Assembly (NCBI RefSeq): GCF_001942345.1
Contig: NZ_MKKI01000046.1
Coordinates: forward strand, 1 to 64,000
Reading direction: 5' to 3'
DNA: 64,000 nucleotides
Source of the DNA: Corynebacterium sp. CNJ-954
Lineage (GTDB): Bacteria; Actinomycetota; Actinomycetes; Mycobacteriales; Mycobacteriaceae
Shown: piece after piece, positions 15,786 to 24,124 of the stretch
Layout of the letters: each line of letters begins with the position of its first letter
How positions within the stretch are numbered: position 1 is the first letter of the stretch
The notes under the pieces: generated by a model
Seen by the model: only the letters and a program-made list of their open reading frames with translations
What the model was told of the DNA's origin: nothing
Databases searched by the model: none
Position numbers and translations under genes: made by a program

Positions 15786-18352
15786 GCGTTGTCTCCGTCC
15801 AGGGAGTACGTCTTCGGACGCGCGCTCTGCGTGTCGGCGGCTTCCTGGAGTTGCTCCTCAGAGAGGTCGGACAGTTCCTGGACGTGGGCGAAACTCTGCT
15901 TGATGTACTCGAGAGCGGCGATGACCCCGATGATCAGCAGGCACCAGAGACAGACCAGGCCGAAGATGACGGCTTTTTCGTCGGTGTAGATCCGGGCGAG
16001 GACACAGAGGATGACGATCCCGACGACTCCGGTGATGATCGCGGCGCGCAGCAGCGTCGGGTAGTTCTCCCTGAGTGGCTTCCACCGGTTGTCGATCTCG
16101 TTCCGGAAGGCGTCGCGGTCGCGCATGGCGTGGATGACGTCCGTCAGACGGTAGCTGCTGCCCACGACCTCCACCTGGTCGTTGACGATGAGACCCGACG
16201 CCGCATGTTGTCGGTTGACCATCCCCTTCACATTCGACAGCCCCCTCCGCAGGAGCGTGCCGAGGACGAACGAGAGCACCGCCATGACCAGGAGGGTCCC
16301 CATGGCCTTCCAGTAGTGGTTGCCGTAGAACCCGCCGATGGTCTCGCGCAGGGCGTCGATACCGTAGGTCAGCGGGAGTATCGGGTGCAGGGCCTGGAAG
16401 AAGTCCGGCGTCATCTCGATGGGGTACATCCCCGACGCACCCGGAATCTGCAGGAAGGCCAGCACCACCGCGATCACTCGCCCGATATTGCCCAGCGCGG
16501 ATATCAGGGCGTAGACGATGCTCAGGTAGCAGAGACCGATGGCGACACAGGTCGCGATGAAGGCGACCGGGTTCACGGTCTGAACCCCGATCACGAGGTT
16601 GCCGACCGAGACGACCACACCCTGGCAGGTGCTCAGGACGGCGAGGAGGATGAACCGGCCGCGGTAGGCCTGGGCAACGGTGAGCTTCTTGAGCCGTGCC
16701 GTGTCCACCTCTGTCCGGAAGATCACCATGAGCATGAAGGCGCCGATCCACAGGGACAGGTTGGTGAACAGTCCCGCCATACCGGAACCGTAGTTCGCCA
16801 CGGGGTAGACGGCGTGGCTCTCCACCTCGGCAGGGGTGGCCATGAACTCCGAGATCCCGACGGAGTCCAGGTTGGACACCGTGCCCAGGATGCCGTCCCC
16901 CGATGCGGCACTCAGCGCCAGCACGTCCGCCCGGGCGGTCTTCAAACCGTCCTCGATGCCGGACAGGTCGTTCCTGAAGCTACCGAGGACGTCCTGCGAC
17001 GTGCCGATCTGCCGGTCGACACCGTCGAGGAGGGTGATGGACTCACCCAGGAGCGTCCGTTGCGAACTCAGCGCCGAGGAGAATGCGCCGGCGGTCGAGT
17101 TGACCTGGTTGATGGCCGAGTTCAGGGCCGGCAGTGAGTCACTGACCGAGGTACGAAGCCCCTGGGCCCGGTCGCGGGTGTCGCTGGTGGCCGCCGCCAG
17201 CGCATCCGCCGCCGCGTTCACGGAGGACACCGTGTCGGACGCGTTGCCCTGCAGACCGGAGAGGTCGTCGAGCAGTTCCTGATTCGTGGTGTTACGTTCC
17301 TGCAGCTCGTTGAGGGTGTCCTTCAGTGGCCCGGAGATCCCCGGGGTCACGGCGGCGTTGTCCAGGAGAGTCTGCAGCTGGCTGATCGCCTGGTCTGCCT
17401 GGCGGACGACGCCGGAGGCCTCACGGGTCGCGGTGTCGAGACCGGAACCGGCCCGTTCGAGTTCCCCGGTGACCGAGGAGATCGCGGCGTTCGCCGAGGC
17501 CGTCCCGTCCGCAAGCGCGGTGGTGCCCTCGATGTACGCCGACGTCGCGGCGTCGGAGAAGGACGACACCTGTTCCTGGACCTCGGTCATGATGGACTGC
17601 ACCTGGTCGAGTGCGGTCGTGGCGTCGCCGAGGGTCGCGTCGACGGAGCGCAGGGCGTCCTGCGTGGCGGCGATGGTCGGACGCGCGCCGTCGAGCCGTT
17701 CCTGGACCCGGGCCACCTCGTCCTGGGCGGACGCCATTGTCCCGGCGGTTTCGTCGAAGGCGTTGGCCGTGCGGTCGCCCGCGTCGCTGAGGCGGTCACC
17801 GAGTGATCCGCCGGCGTCGCGGAGTTCCGTTGTCACGGCCTCGGAGACCGTCTCCTTGAACACCGAGGTGATCGTCGAGTCGAGTGTCGTCGCCCCTTGA
17901 TCGGTGATCTTCGGGGAGATGGCGCTCTTCTTCTCGTTGACCTGGTACTGGATTGTCGGTTGGGAGTAGGTCCCCTCGAACATGCTGAGGATGTCGGAGG
18001 AGAAGCTGGCGGGGACGGTGATGCTGGCGGACACGTCCCCCTTCTTGAGGGCGTCCTCCGCCTCGTCCTCGTCCATGAACTGCCACCCCAACTGGTCGTT
18101 CTGTTCCAGTTGGTCCATCATCTGACCGCCCACGTCGATCGGACCGGTGATGTCGGAGGTGCCACCCTCGTCCTCGTTCACGACGGCGACGCCGACGTTC
18201 TGGGTATTGCCGTACGGATCCCAGAAGGCGGCGACGTTGACCCAGGAGTAGAGCGCAGGGGTGATCAGCACGCCGATGACGATCACCCAGACTTTGGGGG
18301 TGCGCAGGATGCGTCCGACGTCACGTGTGAAGATATTCCAGCTTACGGCCAC
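15782..18352 (-). CDS. YhgE/Pip-family membrane protein (856 aa)
   Basis: Same architecture as its downstream neighbour: N-terminal segment (RTPKVWVIVIGVLITPALYS, then WDPYGNTQNVGVAVVNEDEG), a long coiled-coil-rich external region, and a C-terminal ABC-2-like membrane block. It differs by an additional C-terminal extension with two more membrane segments (AAIITGVVGIVILCVLA and VIFGLVCLWCLLIIGVIAAL) and a cytoplasmic tail. First gene of a two-gene unit, divergent from the PTS gene at 18442. Partner proteins or cargo are not evident from the sequence. Confidence 0.85.
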   Translation of the reverse strand: MAVSWNIFTRDVGRILRTPKVWVIVIGVLITPALYSWVNVAAFWDPYGNTQNVGVAVVNEDEGGTSDITGPIDVGGQMMDQLEQNDQLGWQFMDEDEAEDALKKGDVSASITVPASFSSDILSMFEGTYSQPTIQYQVNEKKSAISPKITDQGATTLDSTITSVFKETVSEAVTTELRDAGGSLGDRLSDAGDRTANAFDETAGTMASAQDEVARVQERLDGARPTIAATQDALRSVDATLGDATTALDQVQSIMTEVQEQVSSFSDAATSAYIEGTTALADGTASANAAISSVTGELERAGSGLDTATREASGVVRQADQAISQLQTLLDNAAVTPGISGPLKDTLNELQERNTTNQELLDDLSGLQGNASDTVSSVNAAADALAAATSDTRDRAQGLRTSVSDSLPALNSAINQVNSTAGAFSSALSSQRTLLGESITLLDGVDRQIGTSQDVLGSFRNDLSGIEDGLKTARADVLALSAASGDGILGTVSNLDSVGISEFMATPAEVESHAVYPVANYGSGMAGLFTNLSLWIGAFMLMVIFRTEVDTARLKKLTVAQAYRGRFILLAVLSTCQGVVVSVGNLVIGVQTVNPVAFIATCVAIGLCYLSIVYALISALGNIGRVIAVVLAFLQIPGASGMYPIEMTPDFFQALHPILPLTYGIDALRETIGGFYGNHYWKAMGTLLVMAVLSFVLGTLLRRGLSNVKGMVNRQHAASGLIVNDQVEVVGSSYRLTDVIHAMRDRDAFRNEIDNRWKPLRENYPTLLRAAIITGVVGIVILCVLARIYTDEKAVIFGLVCLWCLLIIGVIAALEYIKQSFAHVQELSDLSEEQLQEAADTQSARPKTYSLDGDNA

Positions 18353-18441
18353 TCGGTGACCGTAGCACTTGGCCGGGTCCCGTACGGTAGCTGTGCAATT
18401 TTCCGGGCTAATTGTTACCGCCGTCTACTACCCTCGGTCGC

Positions 18442-20442
18442 ATGACGTCTCCGGAGACACGACCCCTCGTCCTGGCGATCACCGCGTGCCCGACCGGCAT
18501 CGCCCACACCTACATGGCGGCTGAGAACCTCGAGGCGGCCGCAGATGCAGCCGGTGTCCGCGTCCGGGTGGAGACCCACGGCTCGATCGGCGTGGAGAAC
18601 GCCTTCACCGCCGACGAGATTCGTGACGCGGCGGCCGTGGTAGTCGCTGCGGACATGAAGATCGACACCGCCCGGTTCGCCGGCAAGCCGCTGGTGTCGA
18701 CCGGCGTGGACGACGGGATCAAGAAACCGGCGGAGCTGCTGCGGTCAGCGCTGGACGCGCCGAAGAGCAGTGGTGACGATGCCGCGGGTGTGGACGGCAG
18801 CGGCTCCGACGATGCTGCCGGTGACCGGTCCTGGATCCGCCGGTTCGGCGACGACCTCTACCGGGCCCTGATGAACGGCGTCTCCCACATGATCCCGTTC
18901 GTCGTCACCGGCGGCCTGATGCTTGCCGTGGCGCTCTCGCTCGGCGGTGAGACTACGGCCGAGGGCCTCGTGATCCCGGAGGGGACGTTCTGGGACACCC
19001 TCAACCAGCTCGGTGGTCTGGCGTTCTCACTCATGGTCCCGGTGCTGTCCGGGTACATCGCGATGGCCATCGCCGACCGTCCCGGCCTGGCACCCGGGTT
19101 CGTGACCGGACTGGTGGCGGTGACCGGGGATCTGTACGGCTCCGAGGCGGACGCCGGGTTCCTCGGCGGGATCGTGACCGGCGTGCTGTCCGGCTACGTG
19201 GCGCTGGCGATCCGCAAGATCCCGGTCCACAAGTACATTCAGCCGATCTGGCCGATCATCGTGATTCCGGTGGTGACCACACTGGTGGTCGGTGGCCTGT
19301 TCATCTACCTGCTCGGCAAACCCATCGCCACGTTGTTCGAGGTGATGACGGAGAGTCTGGAGGGCATGCAGGGCTCCTCGGTGCTGCTGCTCGGTGCGAT
19401 CATCGGTGCGATGATCGCGTTCGACATGGGAGGTCCACTGAACAAGACGGCGTTCCTCTTCGCCGGTGGTCTCATCGCGACCGGCAATGCCGCACCGATG
19501 GGGATGGCCGCGGTCGCCATCGCCGTCCCGCCGATCGCCGCTGGGGTGACGACGTTGCTGGCACGCAGCCGGTTCAACAAGGCGGAGCGGGACGCCGGGG
19601 TGGCGGGCCTCTTCATGGGCTTCTTCGGTATCTCGGAGGGGGCGATCCCCCTCGCCGTCGCCCGCCCTCTGCAGATCATTCCCGCCAATGTCATCGGTGG
19701 TGCAGTGGCAGGTGCGCTGGCCGGCATGTTCGGTGTGAAGGACAATGTGATGCACGGTGGTCCGATTGTCGCGGTGCTCGGAGCGGTGGAGGGCATCGCC
19801 TGGTTCTTCCTGTGTCTGGTCATCGGCATCGTGGTGACCTCTGCGGTGTCTCTGCTGCTCATGGCCCTCACCACGGGCGCTCCGGAGGAGGGGCGGGGCG
19901 GGGAGGCCGACACGGAGTCGGACGTGGAACCGACCTCGACGGACCTGATCGACGCAGGCACCGTCGTTCTCGACCTCGTTCCCGCGACCGGTCAGACCGG
20001 GGGCTCGGGGACGTCAGCGGACGCCGCCGCCGTGATCCGTGCCCTCGCCGGGCAGTCGGAGGAGCAGGGACGTCTCTCGGAGACGGAGGTTGTGGAGGCC
20101 GCACTGGCACGCGAGGCACAGTCCACCACCGCCGTCGGCAACGGTGTGGCCATCCCGCATGCCCGGAGCGCGGCAGTGAGCGTCCCGACGCTGGCGTTCG
20201 GACGGCTGCAGACACCGGTGGAATGGGACGCCCCGGATCGTGAGCCGGTTGACCTGGTGTTCCTCATCGCGGTGCCGGACGACGCCGGTAAACAGCACCT
20301 CAAGGTCCTCGCGAAGCTCGCCCGAGCCCTGATGAAGGAGGACTTCCGTGAATCGCTGCGGTCTGCACCGTCCTCGGGTGACGTGGTCAACCTGGTGAAA
20401 GGCCTCGGCGTGGAGGAGGTACAGGGGTCGGTGACCGCGTAG
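18442..20442 (+). CDS. ptsF: Fructose-type PTS permease, EIIB-EIIC-EIIA fusion
   Basis: Domains in order: EIIB-Fru (ITACPTGIAHTYMAAE, phosphoacceptor Cys16), an acidic linker, a multispan EIIC (about 130-480, with ISEGAIP-type motif GISEGAIPLAVARP) and a C-terminal EIIA-Fru (GNGVAIPHARSAAV, phosphoacceptor His573). It would take up fructose and phosphorylate it to fructose 1-phosphate. The start at 18442 places the EIIB start normally; the frame extends to 18412. Unlike the usual fruR-fruK-ptsF arrangement, no 1-phosphofructokinase or FruR gene flanks it. Confidence 0.92.
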   Translation: MTSPETRPLVLAITACPTGIAHTYMAAENLEAAADAAGVRVRVETHGSIGVENAFTADEIRDAAAVVVAADMKIDTARFAGKPLVSTGVDDGIKKPAELLRSALDAPKSSGDDAAGVDGSGSDDAAGDRSWIRRFGDDLYRALMNGVSHMIPFVVTGGLMLAVALSLGGETTAEGLVIPEGTFWDTLNQLGGLAFSLMVPVLSGYIAMAIADRPGLAPGFVTGLVAVTGDLYGSEADAGFLGGIVTGVLSGYVALAIRKIPVHKYIQPIWPIIVIPVVTTLVVGGLFIYLLGKPIATLFEVMTESLEGMQGSSVLLLGAIIGAMIAFDMGGPLNKTAFLFAGGLIATGNAAPMGMAAVAIAVPPIAAGVTTLLARSRFNKAERDAGVAGLFMGFFGISEGAIPLAVARPLQIIPANVIGGAVAGALAGMFGVKDNVMHGGPIVAVLGAVEGIAWFFLCLVIGIVVTSAVSLLLMALTTGAPEEGRGGEADTESDVEPTSTDLIDAGTVVLDLVPATGQTGGSGTSADAAAVIRALAGQSEEQGRLSETEVVEAALAREAQSTTAVGNGVAIPHARSAAVSVPTLAFGRLQTPVEWDAPDREPVDLVFLIAVPDDAGKQHLKVLAKLARALMKEDFRESLRSAPSSGDVVNLVKGLGVEEVQGSVTA

Positions 20443-20492
20443 TTTCTCCGTCTGATTGCTCCTACCACGGTGTCAGGATGTGCACTAGACCC

Positions 20493-21341
20493 ATGGAACG
20501 CCATGACAACCTTCTTGCGATCGGGACGTTCTCCCGGTTGACGAGCATCAGCATAAGAATGCTCCGGTACTACCAGGAGCACGATGTACTTACTCCTGCC
20601 CACGTCGACCCTTACAGCGGGCGACGTTTCTACAGTGCAGACCAGTTGAGGACTGCAAATCTCATCGTCGCACTCAGGGATGCAGGATTCTCCATCGATG
20701 CGATCGTAAGGATGCTGTCGGCGGCTACGGATCCAGTGAAACTCGACGATGAGCTCGAACAACATCACGTGCTTCTCGCCGAACGGTCACGCGAACTGCA
20801 TACACAGCTTGCGCAGTTCGACCGGTTACGCACACAGCTGAAAGGACATCCTGACATGACTGACGTCACGATCGAACACATGCAAGCCATGGTTCTCGCC
20901 GGATTGCGTCGCGTCGTCTCCAACTATTCGGAGGAAACACAGCTCTGGCAGGAGATCATGGCTCTCCTTCAGGAAACAGATGCAGCGTTCCCGGCGGGAG
21001 GGTTGTCCGGTGCCACCTTCCACGACCCCGATTTCAAGGAGAATGACGCCGATATCGAGGTGTGGGTTCAGGTCACGGAGTCTTTCACTCCGCCGGATGG
21101 ACTGGAATGCCGCCATGTGGGGGAGTGCGACGTCGTCACCGCGACACTGCACGGTGACTATGCACAAGTCCCTGCGGTGACAGAGCAGGTGGGGCGTTTC
21201 TTGGCTGCCCATGACCTGACCGTGGGCCCGATGTTCAACATCTATCACGTCAGCCCGGCACAGAACCCCGATCCTACGGCGTGGGTCACCCAACTGTGCT
21301 TCCCGATCGTGGATACGCCCACTGGTACGGTCACCTCATGA
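20493..21341 (+). CDS. MerR-family regulator with GyrI-like effector domain (BmrR type)
   Basis: N-terminal MerR helix-turn-helix (IGTFSRLTSISIRMLRYYQE), a coiled-coil linker (about 80-115) and a C-terminal GyrI/AraC-effector-like domain (about 125-280, ending WVTQLCFPI). This is the layout of BmrR, which senses lipophilic cations and activates efflux genes. Start taken at the ATG of MERHDNLL. The stop overlaps the following ABC ATPase start (ATGA), so the two are co-translated and the regulator probably controls that unit. Confidence 0.85.
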   Translation: MERHDNLLAIGTFSRLTSISIRMLRYYQEHDVLTPAHVDPYSGRRFYSADQLRTANLIVALRDAGFSIDAIVRMLSAATDPVKLDDELEQHHVLLAERSRELHTQLAQFDRLRTQLKGHPDMTDVTIEHMQAMVLAGLRRVVSNYSEETQLWQEIMALLQETDAAFPAGGLSGATFHDPDFKENDADIEVWVQVTESFTPPDGLECRHVGECDVVTATLHGDYAQVPAVTEQVGRFLAAHDLTVGPMFNIYHVSPAQNPDPTAWVTQLCFPIVDTPTGTVTS

Positions 21342-22489
21342 TCGACCGTTTCATCTGGGCAGCCTCCGGTGCCGGGCTGTCCGAACATGCATGGGCTGCC
21401 GCGGAAGAATCCGGGGCGGCCTGGGTGGGCAACGATGCCGCGGCCCACGTCTCACTGCTGCGCTCCACCGTCCGCGAGGAACTCGCTTTCGGTATGGAGC
21501 AGCAGGGTATCGCACCGGAGATCATGGCTGCCCGGATTGATGCGGCGATGGACACCTGGGGTCTGCGACATATCGCCGAACGGGAGCCGTCGAGGCTCTC
21601 CACCGGGCAGACCCGACGGCTCGCGGTCGCTGCGGCCCTCCTCCGTGACCCCGGTTCACTGGTGCTCGACTGTCCGACCGACGGGCTCGACGCCGCAGCT
21701 GTGGAGACGCTTCGCGTCACCCTCGCCGAGTTCGACGGGGCGGTCACCGTCTATGACCGGGTGCGCACCGTCCTGGCGGACGATGCCAGGACGGAGATGC
21801 GGCTGGACGGGACGGAGGAGGATGCGCCGGATCCCGTTCCCTCCTCCTCACCGTCGGCCGCCCCCGGAGAACCTGTGCTGACCATGGCGAATGTGGGTGT
21901 GACCCGTGGATCCTTCGCGCTCGGGCCGGTGAACCTGAACGTCCTCGGCGGCCAGGTGACCCACCTCGGCGGGCCGAACGGCTCGGGCAAGACCACGTTG
22001 ATGCTCGCCGTCCTCGGTCTCCTGCCACATGAGGGAACCCTCGACACACCAGTCGCAGGGTGGGCCCCGACGGGAATGGACGCCGCATTCTCCCGGCGGA
22101 CCGTCCTCAAGGAGCTGGCTGTCGGTACCGACGAGGCCCACGCCGAGGCGGCGCTGCGGTGGGTAGGCCTGGAGCGCTGGCGTGACGTCCACCCTCTGGA
22201 CGTTCCGAGCTCTCCGCGGCGCATGCTCGCCGTTGCTGCTGCCCTGGTACGGGGACCTGGCCTGCTGATTCTCGACGAACCGACGGTCGGTCTCGACGCC
22301 GAGGGGTACGCGTGGCTGGCCCGCGTGATGCGCGGGTACGCAACCGGGGAGTACCACGCGGAGCTCACCTCAGCAGGAGTAACGCCGTTGTGGTCCGGGG
22401 AACGTCCGGCGGTGTTGTGGTCCTGCCACAACGCGGCATTCGCCGACGCGGTCAGTGACCGGTCGGCGATGCTGGACAACCTCGCCTGA
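21338..22489 (+). CDS. Fused ABC ATPase with truncated first nucleotide-binding domain (EcfA-like)
   Basis: The 383-residue product contains two ABC ATPase halves. The first begins only at the Q-loop region (STVREELAFG), lacks any Walker A, but keeps the signature LSTGQTRRLAVAAALL and Walker B LVLDCPTDGLD. The second has Walker A GGPNGSGKTT, a lost signature (VPSSPRRMLAVAAAL), Walker B LLILDEPTVGLD and a switch His (SCHN). Only one composite site, Walker A of half two with signature of half one, could hydrolyse ATP. TVREELAF resembles EcfA ATPases, so it may energise the ECF S/T pair at 10437-11920. Coupled to the upstream MerR gene. Confidence 0.78.
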   Translation: MIDRFIWAASGAGLSEHAWAAAEESGAAWVGNDAAAHVSLLRSTVREELAFGMEQQGIAPEIMAARIDAAMDTWGLRHIAEREPSRLSTGQTRRLAVAAALLRDPGSLVLDCPTDGLDAAAVETLRVTLAEFDGAVTVYDRVRTVLADDARTEMRLDGTEEDAPDPVPSSSPSAAPGEPVLTMANVGVTRGSFALGPVNLNVLGGQVTHLGGPNGSGKTTLMLAVLGLLPHEGTLDTPVAGWAPTGMDAAFSRRTVLKELAVGTDEAHAEAALRWVGLERWRDVHPLDVPSSPRRMLAVAAALVRGPGLLILDEPTVGLDAEGYAWLARVMRGYATGEYHAELTSAGVTPLWSGERPAVLWSCHNAAFADAVSDRSAMLDNLA

Positions 22490-22993
22490 TCAGGCGTCGA
22501 TCTCCTTGGGGGTGTCGTCCCCGGAGCGTCCGACGGTGATCTTGCGGCTCTTGGACCGCTCCGCCACCGGGAGGGTGACAGTCAGGACGCCGTCGGTGTA
22601 GTCCGCGGTGACCCGCTCGGTGTCGACGCTGTCACTGACCGTGACCTGGCGACGGTAGGTGCCGGTGAAGCGCTCGTTGGCGATCCACTTGTGGTTGGCC
22701 TCGGTGTCTCGGGACTCTTGGGTAGCTTCCGTGTCTGCGCTCTGCATCGGCCCGGTGGTGCGCTGGGCCGTGATGGTGAGCACACCGTTGTCGATGTCGA
22801 CGTCGATGCTGTCAGCGTCCACACCCGGAAGATCCGTGGTCAGGATGTAGTCGTCGTCCTTGCGGACCAGATCCATCGGCATGAACCGCGGTGCCTGGTT
22901 CCGGCTCGCGGCACCGAGTGCACCGGACTCGCCGAAGATCTCACGGGCGACGGAGTCGAGCTGTGCGAAAGGATCGAAACGGAAGGTGGCCAT
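22490..22993 (-). CDS. hsp20: Hsp20-family small heat shock protein
   Basis: A 167-residue alpha-crystallin-domain chaperone: N-terminal FDPFAQLDSVAREIF, crystallin domain from about residue 40 (PMDLVRKDDDYILTTDLPGV, then DGVLTVTLPVAE with the GVL motif near the end) and a C-terminal tail with the charged RSGDDTPKEIDA. It holds unfolding proteins in the cytoplasm. A HAIR-like inverted repeat 35-55 bases upstream points to HspR control. Convergent with the ABC ATPase gene, with adjacent stop codons. Confidence 0.93.
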   Translation of the reverse strand: MATFRFDPFAQLDSVAREIFGESGALGAASRNQAPRFMPMDLVRKDDDYILTTDLPGVDADSIDVDIDNGVLTITAQRTTGPMQSADTEATQESRDTEANHKWIANERFTGTYRRQVTVSDSVDTERVTADYTDGVLTVTLPVAERSKSRKITVGRSGDDTPKEIDA

Positions 22994-23027
22994 GGTGGGT
23001 ACCTCACTCCTTCATCTGTCTGCTGAA

Positions 23028-23048
23028 CTTGCGTACACCAGACTCAAC
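23028..23048. promoter_or_regulatory. HAIR-like HspR operator upstream of hsp20
   Basis: CTTGCGT-N7-ACTCAAC matches the HspR site CTTGAGT-N7-ACTCAAG at six of seven positions in each arm. It lies between hsp20 and the divergent TipA-like gene, close to the hsp20 start. Confidence 0.6.
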
Positions 23049-23215
23049 TACACGTCCCCAGGGTTTATTCCATCAGGCTCAACTTTGGCGAGATTTTTTC
23101 GGTGGCCTGGGCCGGCAGTGGCAGAGCTGTCGGCGCAGTGGCAGGGACACCGGTCGGATTTCGGGTGCTCAGCGACCGGTACCTCTGCCATCCTGCCTTT
23201 GCCTCTGCCAGGTAC

Positions 23216-23246
23216 TTGACTCTCACGTTGCGTCAGGGGCGATGAT
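23216..23246 (+). promoter_or_regulatory. MerR-type promoter of the TipA-like gene (19-base spacer)
   Basis: TTGACT (23216-23221) and GATGAT (23241-23246) are separated by 19 bases, the elongated spacing typical of promoters activated by MerR proteins. The spacer holds the imperfect dyad CTCACG-TT-GCGTCAG. The expected start point, about seven bases past the -10, falls on the ATG at 23254, so the mRNA is probably leaderless and the gene autoregulated. Confidence 0.6.
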
Positions 23247-23253
23247 CACTGGC

Positions 23254-24048
23254 ATGGAGAACAACACAGAATTCACCGTCAGTCAGGCCGCCGAGTACCT
23301 CGGTGTCACCGTGCGCACCCTGCATCACTGGGACGCCAAAGGGCTGCTGGTCCCGCAGGTGCGGACGTGGTCGGACTACCGCATCTACACCCCCGACGAC
23401 CTGGCCCGTGGCCAGCGCATCCTCGTCTACCGGGAGTCCGGCGTCCCGCTCGCCGAGATCGCCGATCTGTTGGACGGTGGAGATGAACGCACTCACCTGC
23501 TGCGCCAGCGGGAGATGCTGCTGGAGCGTCGCGATGGGGTGGAACGCATGCTCACTGCGGTGGAGGAGCTGCTCACCGAGACGACGTCCGGGGTGTACAC
23601 CGGCCCGGTGCCACCTGATCGGGTCCGGGAGATCCTCGGCCCGGACTGGGATCCGGACTACCAGCGCGAGGCCGAGGAGCGTTGGGGTGGCACCGCCGAG
23701 TGGACGCAGTCCCAGGAGGCCATGTCGCAGATGGGGGAGGAAGACTGGCGCGCAGTCCGTGAGGAGGGCGATGCTTTCGCCCGGGCTCTCGCCGAGGCCC
23801 ATGAGCGTGGTGTCGCGCCGGGTTCGGAGGAGGGTAATGCGTTGGCGGAGCGCCAGCGGCGCTCGATCTCGCGGTGGTACGAGGTGTCGCACGACCGGCA
23901 GGTCATTCTGTCGACGATGTATGTCGGTGACGACAGGTTCCGGACGAACTGGACCGTGGACGGAGACGACCACACGGACTATCTCGTGGAACTGATCCGT
24001 GCGAACGCCGCCGGTCACGGGGTGGACCTGGACAGTCCCAGGTGGTGA
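23254..24048 (+). CDS. TipA-like MerR-family regulator with TipAS domain
   Basis: N-terminal MerR DNA-binding domain (VSQAAEYLGVTVRTLHHWDA, then LAEIADLL), coiled-coil dimerisation helix (about 75-110) and a C-terminal all-helical TipAS domain (about 125-255, with EGDAFARAL and RWYEVSHDRQVIL). TipAL proteins bind peptide antibiotics such as thiostrepton through TipAS and activate transcription, including their own. Start chosen at 23254 from the promoter geometry; ATG at 23242 is possible but overlaps the -10. Target genes beyond itself are not evident; hsp20 is divergent. Confidence 0.88.
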   Translation: MENNTEFTVSQAAEYLGVTVRTLHHWDAKGLLVPQVRTWSDYRIYTPDDLARGQRILVYRESGVPLAEIADLLDGGDERTHLLRQREMLLERRDGVERMLTAVEELLTETTSGVYTGPVPPDRVREILGPDWDPDYQREAEERWGGTAEWTQSQEAMSQMGEEDWRAVREEGDAFARALAEAHERGVAPGSEEGNALAERQRRSISRWYEVSHDRQVILSTMYVGDDRFRTNWTVDGDDHTDYLVELIRANAAGHGVDLDSPRW

Positions 24049-24124
24049 GCCAGGCGGCCTTCCTATTCGGTTCATGCTGAAGAGAAGGGGTGCGGGGTGG
24101 TGTGTGGTGTGCGACGCTGTCGCC

